Positions 23,616-37,729 are shown, numbered from the stretch's first letter. The stretch is DNA of 64,000 bases from Coriaria nepalensis (GCA_027186245.1 CP114485.1:12738001-12802000), one strand, 5' to 3'. A program made the numbers and translations. Notes: a model not told the origin generated them from the letters alone.

Positions 23616-25808
23616 ATGGGGAACGTGAATGGAAGAGAGGAAGAGGATGGTGGTGGTAGTCCATCTGCGGCGGAGCAAGAAGAAGTAGGCGGCGGCGGCG
23701 GTATGGCGGCGGCCCCAGCTGGATGTCAGGTTGATTACCACACGAGAGATGCGGCGTCTGAGTTAATGGGTCAGTCTCCTCCTCATAGCCCAGGGGCTAC
23801 TCAATCGCCATTGATTTTCACTCCTCAAGTGAGCTCTCTGTCTCTCTGGCTCTCTTGATTTTTGGATGTGAATTAATGTGTTGCTTTACGCTTACCAGCT
23901 GTTTGATGAAAGGCCAATAAAAAGGGAATGATTTAAATGCCTTCTTCTTGTGCAAAATTTGTGTTTTAGGCAATTGATTTAACTTGTTAAGGTGATTTCT
24001 TTTACGATCATGCTTGTATGGGAATATGTGTTGGGGTTCTTTAAACAGTTTGAGTGAGATAGGAGATTAGGCAAACTTTATTTTGATTAGAATGGAGAGG
24101 AAAATTCGAAATTTTGTTTTCGATTTGAATAGCGTTTGGACATATTGGCCTCTAAAATAGAGTTTCAAACCGGCACCGGAATAATCTATGGAAAGTGCGG
24201 TGAGCTTGATTAAAAAAGCAGAAGAAACTGATCCAAGTAATTCAATCTAGTAAAAACTAAAAAGAACATATATTTTTTCTCAAAATCTTAGGCCGAGTAA
24301 AGGATTCTGAGGTATCATTAGTATATGTATTTTCTTTTTACTAGGATTTTCTTCAATCTCGAGCCCCTATGAAAAATATTTTTTGTGATTGTTCGTATGC
24401 TTTCTCTTTGTTCATTTTGATACCTCTTTTGTAAATTACACATCACAATTCTTTCCTCCATATTTTTCCCGTCTTTCTAGGTTCCTGTGGCCCCACTACA
24501 GAGACCAGATGAGATACAAATCCCAACTTCCATGCGAACTAGCTCAGGTTATGAAGACATGAGCAACGGGCAAGGAATTCCTACTATGATTACTTGGGGC
24601 CATGGTGGCAAAGAGGTTTTTGTGGAGGGATCATGGGATAATTGGAAGACAAGGTTGGATGAAACATAATGATCTCCTTTTTCACTTTTTTATTTATTTG
24701 TGATGACTGTGCTTAAATTAATGGCTGTGATATTCTAACATTCATACGGTTTGTCTATCTCATTGATCAGAATGCCCTTGCAGAGATCTGGAAAAGACTT
24801 CACCATCATGAAAGTTTTGCCTTCTGGTGTTTATCAGTACAGGTTTCTTGCTGATGGTCAATGGAGGTATGCTCCCGATTTTCCATCGGCCCAAGATGAC
24901 TCTGGAAATCCATACAACATTTTGGATTTGCAGGTATATTTACAAAAAATATCCTTTATTTTTATTTTTATTTGATGATGAAGAGTGCATGATGAATCTG
25001 AGTAGTCTTGGTACAGATCAAAGCTGGTTTTGTTAGTCCAGTTCAGAAAAACATCGGATGTGTTCAATTTCATAAGCCATAATTAAGATGCATTAGAGGA
25101 AGCCGTACAGATATCTCTACCTGATGCTGTAGAGCTTAGGCTGAGTTTGCCTAAACATTTTTCAAAACCCCAGTTGGATCTAATAAAACAATTTCCTAAT
25201 ACATTGATTTGATTATGATCTTATATTCAAAGTCAGTATCAGAAATGCAGTTTGTCAAAACCCCTAAAGCAAACTGATTATTCCCCCCTCAAATCATATT
25301 CACATATCTCTTCAGAAATCGTTCAAACTATGTGAATAATCTTGTAATTTTCGTTTGCTCTTTCGATGAGTAAACTAGAGAATTCATATTTTGTTTAGAG
25401 CTCAAAGCCCTAGTCTATGTCCTTCTCTGTTTTGGATAGCAGCTACTAAGTATATATTTTATTCGATCGATTTTGAATCAGGACTATGTCCCGGAAGATA
25501 TAGAAAGCATTTCGAGCTTCGAACCACCTCAGTCACCCGAATCAAGCTACAGCAATCTACCTCTCAGTTCCGAGGACTTTGCAAAGGAACCCCCCTTGGT
25601 CCCACCTCACCTTCAAATGACACTACTCAACATCCCCTCTTCTTACATGGAAATTCCTCCCCCATTGTCTAGACCACAACACGTAGTTCTCAATCATCTT
25701 TACATGCAGAAAGGGAAGGGCGGTCCGTCTGTCGTGGCTCTGGGTTCGACCAATCGGTTTTTAGCCAAGTATGTCACGGTTGTCCTCTACAAGTCCTTGC
25801 AAAGGTAA
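23616..25808 (+). CDS. AKINbeta: SnRK1 (AMPK/SNF1) regulatory beta subunit
   Basis: The beta subunit scaffolds the SnRK1 kinase complex, which responds to sugar and energy state. Four exons, 23616-23828, 24481-24653, 24771-24933 and 25482-25808, join in phase to 291 residues. The N terminus [10 protein letters not shown] gives an N-myristoylation glycine, which in this family controls membrane or nuclear location. A carbohydrate-binding (AMPK1_CBM) domain covers about residues 105-185 ([19 protein letters not shown], then [20 protein letters not shown]). The C-terminal ASC/AMPKBI domain ends with [20 protein letters not shown] and KSLQR, which contacts the alpha and gamma subunits. Both domains and the myristoylation site make this a beta1/beta2 type rather than the truncated plant beta3. 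The Gly/Ala/Glu-rich insert near residues 10-35 is coded by GGC/GCG repeats, GC-rich for this region. Confidence 0.95.
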
Positions 25809-26493
25809 AGATTAAAAAAAAAAATAATAATCTAATCATTAAAACAACGTCATTTTCGACACAAGATTTTTCTATGGTTTAATTCCCTTATGGAGTTTGT
25901 GATGTTTTAACATAGATTTCTTTTTTTGCCTTTTTAAAATGGGTTTTAACGGATACAAATAGAGAGTTCGTCTTGAAATGAAAAGTTGGAGACTTGTGTA
26001 TCAAATTATTGCGATTTCTGATGATTTTTACTATCGGTCCGATGATTTATTGTTAATCAACAGTGTGAGGTCGATTCAAGAACTTTGATAACCAGAGGCT
26101 CAATTTGGGTAGATTGTTCAAATTGATGTTGTTTAGTGAGGAATTCTTTACGGAGGAAGAACGGTTTTTCCCTTTGATCTTGACAGTGATGCTTAGAATA
26201 TCATATTAAGTTAAGAAGTTGTGTTCGCAAATGGAGTTCGAGTTGAATGTGAACATAACTTTTTCTTATTAACATAGAAGGATGACTAAGAAAAAAAATG
26301 AACATAACCAGGTGAAAATCCAAGTAGGAGGAGCTTTTTCTTATTAGTTTCCAAAGGAGACGGAGGCTTCTTAATTAACAAAAAAGTAGGAGAAAATTGC
26401 ATTGAAATTACAGCCATATTCACCACATTGAAATTAAAACGTACATATACATTTCTACTTCATAATAGAAATCCAATACATATTTTCGGCTAA
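25809..26493. other. Convergent intergenic region
   Basis: Holds the 3' UTRs of the SnRK1 beta gene (plus) and the oligopeptide transporter gene (minus), which point at each other. No other feature was seen. Confidence 0.55.
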
Positions 26494-29400
26494 TTAGAAA
26501 ACCGGACAACCTTTGACCACTATCCCGGGTTGAGTCGGGCAAGATGCTAAGGGACAATGATCAAGCTCTGCCCCCCACCATTTCAGATTCACACCATCAT
26601 TCTGCAAAGCAAAGAACAACAGAACACCCATGAAAGCCGTCCCGGCATCTAAAGCAGCAGATAGAACATAGTTGTACTTTTGCCACCACCCCTTGTGATA
26701 TCTAAACACAAAGAAGTTGAAGATAGTTCCGGTGATAAGCCAACTGGCTATGTTTGTAGGGGTAGCAGGCGGCATTCCGGCGAACCCGTAAGATATAACG
26801 GGGATGTTTATGAGAGGGATCCATTTCTTTTCAGGGAAGATTTTGCTTAGTGCCCAGATAGGAACAGGGAGGATAGCTCCAACCAGGAATAGCCAAATCA
26901 GGTTCCGGTATAACCCGCCTGGTCCAAAGAGTCTCCTGGGTCCAATCAAACCCCATATTACGGAAGCATCAAAAGTGACACGGAATTTAGGACATGTCCA
27001 CGGGCTGTCTGGATGGATTGTTTCTACGTCACAAATGTTGTCTATGCTTTCTAACATCCACCATGCTACAGCTAGGTTTACTACTCCAGAAACTAGAGTT
27101 CCAACTAGCTGGGAAATCGGGTAATATAGATGTCAGTTAATGCCATTAAAAAAAAAAAATAGACGATGAAGTTTGTTATGATGGAGGAGGGACCTGAGCT
27201 GTGTACATGCACCGTGGCGGGATTTTCATGTAGTGACCGAGTTTAAGGTCAGATAAGAAGGAGAGAGCATGGACTGTGCTGATTCTTCCATATACCTTGA
27301 AAAGCAAGTTGGCAATGGGTTTTCCGGGCAAGATGTATCCAATAATGAACTGTGCTATTATGTCATATCCCGGTTGCTGAAAAAATTTAAGCCGCAACAA
27401 AAACAAAGAAGTCAGGACCACAAATTTGCTTTCGTTTATCAAACATATATAAAGGCCTTAAGGACCCCATATGCCTCGGTCGTTTAGGACCAAGAGATAG
27501 CAGGTACTTTTGATCTTGATATCATGAGTATCACGTTAAGACCTGATTCTTCACACTAAGCTGAACTAAGATGGTGGATCCTAGGTAAGAAATTTGATAT
27601 TTCTGATCTTATCGCGAGTGTCATGTAAGGACCGAACTCGTTACACTTAGCGAAACTGAAGATAGTTATTTTCGCTTTTAATAGAAAACCAGAGTTTTAT
27701 TATACCTGATTGGTTGTTGCTTGAATGATACCAATTGGGAGGGTAACAATCCAAGCCAAGCCAAAGGCAAAAAGCATGCCCCACCAAGGCAATTGCACTT
27801 CATTCTTCCACACTAAAGACATCATAATGGATATGACAATGCTTCCAACCAGTAAAGCCATGAACCACCATTGAGGCACCTGTTTGTAACTCCTCATCAG
27901 CTTTGTGTGAATATCGACCTTCGCATTTTTCATTGCTGAACGGCTTTGCTTCAATATTTCTCTGAAAAACACCATGAAACAAAAAATCAGAAAGTGCAAT
28001 ATGGGGGTACTCTAGTATGCTCTCGGAGTAGATACGCTAATCAAATTAAGCTACATCAAGTTGCGACCGGGCTTAATCTCAACTATTAGGAGTAACCTAC
28101 TCCAGAAGTAGGCTAGAATTTCCCATGTGATTGACATTATCACTATGTCAAGCACCCTATAGTTGTGGGACCTTGAGGTGAGGTCGATCATTTTTATTTT
28201 TATTTTCTTAACACCTACCCTCCGTGGAATAAGGCGACATGGGTGAGAGTCGCTGTGAATCTTGCGAATCCGGAACCGATAGAGAGAGCGAAGAGGGGGC
28301 TGAGATAGAGCTTGCCATAACTATTATAAGCAGCAATGTTTAGATCATAATCTGGTGTCAAGACCTTGGTCGTGTCATATTTTGCTCCAGTTCTAGTAAA
28401 TAGTTGATTAGAGAAAATCGGGAATTTTTGAGCATCAAAGGTGTTGAATTTCCAATAACATAGCGGGACAATAATGTAGATGAACATTATGAATCCAACT
28501 CCAACGTTGAGAATAGAAGACCAAGGAGTAACTAGTGGGCTGCCGTGATAAGCGGAAATCCCGGCCCAATCTAGAGTGAATGCCCCGATACCGAGCCCGT
28601 GGTATCCCGATCCAATTTGCTGGGCCGTGATGCTGTGGGGCCAGGCCCAACAGACCCAAGAGAAGAATGTCAAGATCGGGAATAAGTATCCAGGGAGTGC
28701 ATAGTAAAGAAAGCTTGCTGTCATGGCAAAGAGGAAGAATCTCATCCTTGTTAGGCCTTTCTTTTTCTTATCATCCTTTTCATGAAGTGCTCTGCATAAT
28801 AACCATAAAAAGGAGAAAGATATATGGTCAACTTGATGTAAATCTGAACTCATATGGAAAATTCTATTTTAACTTTTTGAAGAAGTAATAAGATCGTAGA
28901 AAGTTACAAAACGAGCCACTTGGCTTTGTTCCCTTCTGTTTAGGCTTATGCTCTTTGTCCCTCTTGAGAGAATAATATATAGAATACTATAACTCCTTAA
29001 GCAACATTTTCGACCATTAAAAATGAAAATAAATCACAACCAGTAAAGTTGGGATTTGATTATGACACAACTAGAGAAGAACACCTTATTCTATAAAAGC
29101 TTTCAAAAGCGATTTGGCATTCAAATCATGTTTCTTCTTCTCTTGTTCCATCAACTTCTTTTATCCTAACAGCACTCCAACTTGAGCTGTCATCAAATTC
29201 TTATTACAAGGTCTACTTGTTTTGTTTTGTTTTTATGTTTTTGTTTTGTTTTCTCAGCAACCAAACAGAAAGTGTAATTAAATAAATAATTACATTACTA
29301 GCAGTAAGTGAAAAATTGATGACAGATCACCTGAACAGAGAAACCTGGGCAAGATTTGTTGGCCACCACATTTCAACTGGATCAACCAAGTACTTTCTTA

Positions 29401-30324
29401 GCATCCCAGCCCATCCATAACCCAATATCTACAAACCAAATTCAATTCAGAGTTAAAAATTAAAAGACCCAGAAATAAGAAAATCATGAATTCTTAAGAA
29501 TTATGTGGTTATTACAAGTACATAAGGATGCAAGTAAAAAACATGCTCCTCACAGATATATGAACACAGAGAGACATGTCTCACAACAACATAGTATAAT
29601 ATAGAAGTTAGCATCGGGTCGGGCCGGATGGTTTTGAACGGGTTCCAAACATGAGAAAAAAATCTAACTTTCATTAACCAAAAGATGAACAAAGGATATA
29701 TGGAAAAGAAGGAAATAAACAGAGGAAAAATACAAAGACTAAAAAGCAAGAAAAAGCACGACAATTAAATATATATTTTTTAATTAAAAAAAAAAAAAAA
29801 ACCTGAGTTGTCAAGACAATGAGAAGGGCCAAGAGGAAGCTGAAGCTCTGCTTATAATAAGCCTTCATGACAGTAATAGCTCCAATGGAGTAAGCATCGC
29901 CACCACCATAAGAGATCCCACAGTTTGCAAAAATGGTGATGATCACGTGCTCTTTCATGTTAAACGGGCCTGGATTCAAGCTGAACTTGAACCGGCCCAA
30001 CAAGCTGTACTCCCTCTTAGGCAGCGTGGAGGCCATGAATTTTCCAATGGGCAGAGCAGCGATCTGCATGAGAATGGCGGATATGGCGAGCGGTTGGGTT
30101 CGGTAAGTGAAGAAGGTGTTAAGGAAGATTAAGACTACGCATGAAGTGATGCCAAGAAACCATGCACGAAAAGTCATTACGGGCAGAGATGGGTCGTCTG
30201 TTTCTGGGACGACTAAGGCTACTTCTTCAACGGAGCATCTTTCTTCTTCAATGGAAGTAGGAGGTGGAGTTTGTGAGGGAGAAGATGAGTAGTTGCCGTT
30301 TTGGGTTTGGTTCTTCGCCGCCAT
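26494..30324 (-). CDS. OPT: Oligopeptide transporter (OPT family)
   Basis: OPT proteins are proton-coupled membrane transporters of small peptides, glutathione or metal chelates. Six exons join in phase to 748 residues: 30324-29803, 29428-29331, 28791-28219, 27961-27706, 27376-27194 and 27108-26494. The length is typical and there are many hydrophobic segments. Family hallmarks include [20 protein letters not shown] near the N terminus, [57 protein letters not shown], the [20 protein letters not shown] loop and a C terminus ending [13 protein letters not shown]. This is the PT/OPT clade (like Arabidopsis OPT1-OPT9), not the YSL clade. The N-terminal 40 residues are Ser/Pro/Glu-rich and cytosolic-looking. 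Which substrate it carries cannot be told. Several ACGT-core motifs lie 340-720 bases upstream. Confidence 0.95.
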
Positions 30325-30662
30325 TGATGGAGGTGTTTATTTTCTTAGTTGAAGAACAGAGAGAGCAATGCAGAGCTGAAAATTACAGTTTCTCTCTCTA
30401 AGACTTTGAGAAAATTAAAGTACAGGGATTGATGAGTTAGAGGAACACGGTTCGGTTTAAGGAAGGGAGGGGTGGTTACTGCCTTACTGCCTTACTGGTT
30501 ATTTATTTATATATATATATTACAGATTTCTAAACAATTTTTTGATGTGACGGTTGTACCCTTCATCCTGTGTTAGATTTACCGTACAAAAATGTGTTTT
30601 TGAGAGATGAGCAGTAAACTAAAATTTCAATCTATTTAAAACATAATTGGGCGTGTGAGCTT

Positions 30663-31042
30663 CACGTGCTATGTCAGTCTGACGCGTTGTCATCTCGAAG
30701 CAAACAAAAGCAGACCTCTATGCGCACGTGGCATTCTGGGACCCAAGGCCCAAAGGCATCTTTTCCCACGTCAGATTGTCAAAGGCTTTAAAAGCAATGA
30801 TGCTGCTATTTCCAGACAGGTAGTTGCCATATCGGACGAAGAGCTCGTGTTCGACGTATGCTTCCCACGTTAGAGGACCAGACAATGGAATCCAGGTGGC
30901 AAATGATTAAAAAAGCTTAATTACTATTTTCATTACCATCTTTAGTTTTTAGCAAAAGCCAATCAATAATTAATTTTCTCAAGGATTGCCGTTAGTTAGA
31001 TTTTGCATAAGTACCATGTTAATGAGACATCACGCCACGTGG
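30663..31042. promoter_or_regulatory. Cluster of ACGT-core (G-box/ABRE-like) motifs upstream of OPT
   Basis: Five ACGT cores with G-box or ABRE flanks occur here: CACGTG at 30663, CACGTGGC at 30725, CCACGTCA near 30766, CCACGT at 30865 and CCACGTGG at 31035. An ACGCGT lies near 30682. The segment is also noticeably more GC-rich than its surroundings. This pattern suggests bZIP-type (ABA or stress) or bHLH control of the minus-strand transporter gene. Alternatively it could be a fragment of a lost gene. Confidence 0.45.
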
Positions 31043-34000
31043 ATGCATTTGATTAAACGATTTATAAGAACAGTCAACTAATGTAGTGTTGATTCCTTTT
31101 GACTTTTGAAGCAATAACGTTACATCCAAAATTAGTACGGAATGTTATATTTGTTTGCAATAACATTACGTCTAAACTATTATTAAAATAAGCCGGACCG
31201 ACAACTTAAATTTATTAAGTAATTTAATATTATTAATATAAATTAATATATAAAATATGCTTTGATTGATATTATTAATATGAATTTAATTTTTATAAAT
31301 TTTTTATTTTTAATTATAAAATAAATTACTTGATTATATCTAAAATAATTTAAATCAATATAATTTAACTAATAAATGAATTAAATATATAATATAATGA
31401 ACTTAAAATATGATATATAATTAATTAATAGGGTTGAAGGCTCTATCGACTCATTGACCCATATAATTAAATTATTCTATAAATCGATAAGATCAATGGG
31501 TCGATAAAATTTTTGATTCTACGTATTTAAATAATTAAAAAATAAAATAAAATTTATATTAAATAATCTTATAAAAATTACATAAAAATATGTAGATCAA
31601 ATAATCCAAATACCTATGTAGGTAGGCAAGACGGGCCGCAGGCATCCTAGCCTATCTCAACAAGAGCAAGGAGCAAGTAGGAAGATAGAGCAAGGGTTGA
31701 CCCAAGTCATCTCTACTACAGTAGGGGTCACTAGTGTCCACTCCAGGCAATTTGGTAACTTGGTACGACAGTCAAAAACACTTTTCTTTCTGATTGAACA
31801 TTATTAGTGAAAGAATGATTATAGACGCGACTTTTTTTACAATTGAAAACTAAAATGATATTCCATTTGTCAACGAAAGAATAATCTGATTGAACATCTT
31901 AATTCATGATCCAACTTGTCCTTTTGATAAAATGTTATGAGCTATATAGACAGTCGGATATCGTTTGATCAATTAGTATTAAGAACATAAGTTTTTAAAA
32001 TATATAGCTAAATAAATAATTTTTTAATAGTTTAAATTTTTAAAATAATACGTAATATAACATAATATTAAAATACAAATTTTTGATTTAAATTCTAATT
32101 ACGCAATTTAATCTGGAGCATCCAAAATTTCAGTATTGCGAGGAACAGTATGTAGCATCGTTCAAAGAGAAGCTGATACTCAACATTCTTCTTGAAAAAT
32201 TACAATGGAACTTTTCTTATATGCATGAATGAACTATGCAAGAATCAACCTACTCATGACCTGAATCATATATATATATATGCATAATGGGTGATAGATT
32301 ATTGATATAATTTTTGGTGGGTGATAGATTATTGATATCATTTTTGGTGATTTTGGACGCAATACTTCCATATCGAGAAGTCTAGACTTAACCTTGTTCA
32401 TTCAGAAACAAAAAAAGCATCACGTGTTCAAAAGAGAAAAGGAGACTTACAAATGATTTTGCCTCCTCCCATTAATAACATAGCTACCACCTTTGTATAT
32501 ATATATATATATATATATCATGATAAGCAGCATCTTTGTAAATATATATCACTAGTTAATAGGTCTTTATAAAAAGCTTCTGGTTTTAGCAGATTGATTT
32601 ACAATTCTTCTTGGTGGGTTGGATGGAGGGTAAGAAAGTTTAATCAATAGATTCATGATGCATGTCAGGCATGTGTGAATCACATTGCAATTTCTTCTTA
32701 TTTGGGGCGGTGACAAAATCAATCTATTTAGTGTTGGGGATCAAGAAAATGCGGCTCTCTTATTTATTTATTTATTTATTATATTTATATTTTAAACTTT
32801 TTCTAATTTTAATTTCAGCAAGATCAATGAGTAATAATGTTCATTGTGCAATCATAATTACTGTTTTTAAACAGTACACAAATTATTGCGATGAAGACAT
32901 AACAAGTGTCAGAAGAGTAATAATACTTATTAGCGCGTGCAAGTATCATGATAATAGTAATTTTTTTTTTTTTTTAATGATTTCTTTTTAAAATTCCAAA
33001 AATGATTCAATGTTCTTCATACTCCTCGTGATAGATGATTATACGAGGTTAATCCTAATTTGAGGTCAAGAAATCATCGTGAACTGTATTTATGTAAATT
33101 GATATATTTTAATAATATATGTTATTTTTTTATATTATTATATTAAAATTATATATAATTAAAATAAATTAATTTATTATAAATATAATCGAGTTAAAAT
33201 CTTTTCTTTGAAGTCACTAAAAAGAAAAAGAAAGTGTGGATTGTGGGTCACTATGTAGTGATCATTAGGGTCCGACATATATTTGATGTCCTAATCTAGG
33301 TCAAATAATAAAAAAATGATCCACAAACCAAATCAATAAGGGCTAATTTATATTCAAAATCAAATTTAAAGTACAATTTAGCAACAACAAAAAAATTTGA
33401 TAATTCACATTTATAAAAAGTAAAAATAACATTCAAAATTAAAATTTATGTTTAACTATATCCAAAATTGATCAAAAATTAAAATTTTGGAGCCGAAAAT
33501 ATAAAAAATATTTAATTTGGGGTTAATTTTTGAAATAATTAAAAAAAATTACATTAAGGTATTATTTTTACTTTTTTAAAGTTTTTTTTTTTAATGTGAA
33601 TTATACTTTGAATAGTTTTAGTGTTATATTATATTTTAAATTTAATTTTAAGTATAAATTATTTTTAAGCTAATTAATAACTTAATTGTTTGGCATAAAT
33701 TTTATATATAATTGAGATTGATAATCCTCCAATAAAATATCTACTTTCTCTCTAACCTATACTAAGCTTCAATCATGGTATATGCCACCACCCCACCACC
33801 CCACCACCTGCTTCACCATGTATGAATAGGGACCTCTCAACTCAATTTGATTTCCATTTAGCGTACAAACTAAAATCCACCACATATATAGTACTATAAG
33901 TATTAATTATATAGCATTCTCCGACTTGGTTTATGTCACTATCACGTTAAATACTTAAAAACTTAATTACATTAACGTGTATATTTCCTAAATATTGACA

Positions 34001-35569
34001 AATATTTAAGAAGTGCTTTCGCTGTTTTATGATCAATAATCCTTTGTGCAGAGCTTGTCCTGATCGAAGGAGTACATACTGTTAGTGTTTGGAGAACGCG
34101 GCTGAGCTAATTTCTTACATCAATCGCACATTTAAACTCTTGGTACCGTAGGACTATGACATTACCATAGCCCTCAACTCTAGCAACTTGCATATACATT
34201 ATTAAAAGCTATATTCATTTTGATTGAGATAGTCGAAATCACGATAAGTTAGAAGCCGAGGATTTGAAGTTGCCCTAATCGATCATTTTCGAGTATGTTA
34301 ACAAGCATTCATTAGGAAAAAGCAATGGAGATAGGTTGATTTCTTGTTTTCCTTCTTGGAGGGTACCCACATATTGATCATGAGTGAGGGCAATGAGGAA
34401 AAGGTCGAGAGAATAATTTTGAAAGCTATAGGAGAGAAGGATAGAAGCCATTGTAGGGCTGATTATAGGCTTATAGCAGCTTATGCGTCTGCCTGGCACA
34501 CTTGGTTGTGAAAATATACATTTGCACGATCTCTCCTTACTCATTCCCACATGCATTTTCATGATATCAATATCACTTTGTCACCTTATTTATACCGTTC
34601 AAACAATGCTAAAAGCCACTTTATGAAATTCTATCCTTCCCACCACCATTATTGCCATGATTTGATTGAATAACTTCTCATTCTCAAATTAATGCGATTT
34701 GGAAGAATTGATGATGAATGTCTTAATTTGTGATAAATGAAATGTTTATATATGAAAAATCAGTTGTGAATAGTAAAATAAATTATCATATATAACTAAA
34801 AACTTACCCCTTTTAAAAAAACGTGTTCAATACGTATATCTGTATCATTCTCCAATGGACAAATGAAAAAAAAGGATCAACACAATTATGATGTATTTTG
34901 TATCCATCTCGAGATTGGTCTCATTCTCATTTATGTATTTTAGCCTAAATCTTATGAATATAGTTCATATATTTCATGAAACATGTTTACGTGGGCATGA
35001 CATGATCAGGTTAATGATAATCCAAACCTAATCGACATAGATTACAATATGTGAAAACTTAAAAAGTGAATGAATTAATGTTGCTTGATTACTTTTTCAC
35101 TTAAGATAACAACTTTTGGGATCGATGTTGAAAAGTTTGAGCATTCATGTGATCAACTCAAAAGGGCAGACCCCAGTCCCCCACCCATTTGATAGTGATA
35201 CAATTAGAGGCCCAGAATTGAAGCTTAATTGGTCTATACGGGGTCCAATTTGTTTTTTTGGTTGGTTCAAACGAGTCCTCAGAGGTCACTAACTAAAGCG
35301 CATGCACAGAGTTGAAAGCATCATTTGCTTTTTTACACATTTTGATCTTGTTGGGTCAGATGGCCTCATGTCATGCCCACCCCCATCCCAATACCATATA
35401 GTAATAAGTATAACCTTACAAATATCCTTTATACTATTTATCATACCTTTATAACCCTCGATTTGGAGATTTATTTGGGTAGTTTTGAGTTAAAATTTTA
35501 ATTTTAGTTTATGATTATTAAAAGTGTGTCCTGTTACAAATCCAATCCTAATCTTAGGATATGTGACCT
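31043..35569. other. AT-rich gene desert
   Basis: No gene is supported over this stretch. It contains a 32-base tandem duplication (32289-32350), a TA microsatellite (about 32494-32518), long AT-rich runs, and a more balanced-composition patch near 34270-34560 holding an open frame that I could not relate to any protein. Confidence 0.55.
32289..32350. repeat. Tandem duplication, period about 32 bases
   Basis: The phrase GGGTGATAGATTATTGATAT, followed by a similar 12-base tail, occurs twice in direct succession with a single clear difference. It is a simple recent local duplication. Confidence 0.75.
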
Positions 35570-35571
35570 GA

Positions 35572-37400
35572 TTAGCCGAGATTAGCTAGTAATTTTATTT
35601 CCACTTTGGTTGAACAACCGAGATTAACTAATAAATCTATCACCTGATTAGTTTCTCTATACACGTGAGTAAGGATATGACCACTTGAATCAATATAGTT
35701 TATGATCTTTTTAATTTCGTGAGAAGGAATTGGGAGAACTTTGTGTTTGCTAAGAATGATGTAAACCCAAACGAGAGAGTCAGTTTGAATGTGAACATAA
35801 TCCAATTGCTTTTCCATACATATTTCATCACACCTAAGCAGAGTTTGAGATTTTACTTGCATATTGGTCATAGAGCCTCAAAAGATAGCAGCAACTTGAA
35901 TGAAAATTATAAAGTTAATCATGAAGATGATCCCCCCGCGCCAGGAATACCTTCACAAGCACCATCAATAGTGACTTTGACCATGAAAACTAGGAAGCAG
36001 TCCAAGTAATCCTCCTACAACTAATTTTAGATTGTACCATATGAATATTGAAAATTTGAAGAGCCAACTTTTCTTATAGAGTAAGATTTTGATCTTGAAA
36101 GCTTCTGAAGATGCACTTGAGCATGAAAATAATTTCATTAATTAAGAAATAAATAGTTAAGCAAGTTATTATCATAAAGTTTGGAACATCTTTCTTTCCA
36201 AATCAACAATAAAATAAGCAAATGAAGAAGTCGAAGAACTTGAGCTATCTCTAACTTAGAAGCTTGGAAAAAATCAAAGAAAAAAAGAAAGAAAGAAAAA
36301 CAAATAGAACATCTAAAATTGTCTCTAATAATTCTACCACCCAAAAGGCAAAGACTAAGAGCAAAATAGCCTATGGACAAATAAGAAAGACATTATTTTT
36401 ATTTTCTTCATTCTTTTGACATGAAGGACAGATAAAGACAAGAAATAATCCATTGTTTTTAATATTTTGATCCAGGGGAAGAAAACCCTTTGAAAGCTTC
36501 CAGAGAAACATTGATATTGGAGGGATAAAGTTAGACCATGAAGCTCTTCAATGAGCATGGGCAGGTAACTTATTCCTAACTAAATTCCAGGCTGAGACTA
36601 AGGAGAAACCACACCTCCAATGTCAGGAGACCAAATGAAAACATCCCTTTAAGAAGTAAGCTTGAGATTAAGAATTTTCCTTAACAAATGAGGGCTACAA
36701 AAGTATTGTAATAAAAGTAATATCAGCTATAATTATCCCATAAATAATTTACCTTCATATTTTGTCCAAATGATCAGGTTTAATAAGGTTATTAGAAGGA
36801 GTCCATCAATCTGTTCATACATTAATATTCTTACCATCCTCAAGCTTCCATCTACTATAATCATGCACAATTTCATACAAATCAACTAAACGTTTAAATA
36901 GATTCGAACTAAGTATAGAAGAGTTATCAAGTTCCACCATGCTTCACAGATCATTTGTCTCCATTTTATTTTTAAGATGTCTACTAAGAAGCCTTGCTCA
37001 AGGATGAAATAAATATGGAGAGAGTGGATCACCTTGTCAAACTCCTCTACCCATTATTTAGAATACAATGCCAACAATTAGTAACCAAATTTTTATTCGA
37101 ATCAATAAATTTCTCTCCAAAATCAAAACATCTCAAGACACTCCAAAGATAATCCCAGTTAACCATATATAAGCTAGCTTTTGCCATATCTAACTTTATA
37201 ATCATATTTTTTCCTCTAGCTTTTCTACCAATTCAATTATCGAGTTCCTAAGCTAAAAGAATATAATCACGTGTACCTTTACCTTTAATTAGAACTACAG
37301 TGACTTATAGGCCTATACTCAGCAAAAGAAGCAGGATCGTCTGTTTTAGGAAGCAAGATCAAACTAATTGAAGTGTAAGATTTAGGTAAAGGAACTCCCT
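35572..37400 (-). mobile_element. LINE (non-LTR) retrotransposon relic
   Basis: On the minus strand the fragments run in LINE order: reverse transcriptase pieces near 37340-37290 (ASFAEYRPISHCSSN) and 37215-37120 (IIKLDMAKASLYMVNWDYLW), zinc-binding RT-tail-like pieces near 36560-36160 (LIWKERCSKLYDNN), and an RNase H-like C terminus at 35870-35575 (TDSLVWVYIILSKHKVLPIP, then HVYRETNQVIDLLVNLG). Stops interrupt every frame and the FADD-type core was not seen, so it is dead. The 5' end is not visible; the copia element begins about 145 bases beyond the last RT piece. Confidence 0.75.
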
Positions 37401-37544
37401 GGAAGAATTACTTCACAGTCGAATAGAGGAGATCAGGTTATATATGGTACATAGGCTTACAAGTACATAAGTAAGGATATTGTAGGGTCAATACTTAGAA
37501 TCACTAACCTAGGTATATATCTTTTGAATTTAGGCTTCAGTATT

Positions 37545-37729
37545 TGTTAAGAATATTCTATGATTCACTGCTTATCTCATGGGATATGTATATATGTTCT
37601 TGTTAATTTTTTTCATTATATTTAACATATTTTATTTAATTTATTTTCCTTATATTATTTATATTTCTCAATTTAATATACACAATCCACCATAATTTTT
37701 TAAGGTGATTATTCCCAAATATTCATACA
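37545..37729 (+). repeat. Left LTR of the copia element
   Basis: 185 bases, beginning TGTTAAGAATATTC and ending ATTCATACA. It is recognisably similar to the right LTR over its whole length, including the shared block TTATTTTCCTTATATTA. Confidence 0.9.

Noticed and set aside
26804..27124. Plus-strand open frame opposite the last OPT exon
   Set aside because: Antisense shadow of OPT coding sequence with no protein-like motif.
34275..34562. 95-codon open frame on the minus strand in a less AT-rich patch
   Set aside because: No recognisable domain or motif, no convincing splice or leader context, and alternative frames look equally plausible; it resembles no family I know.
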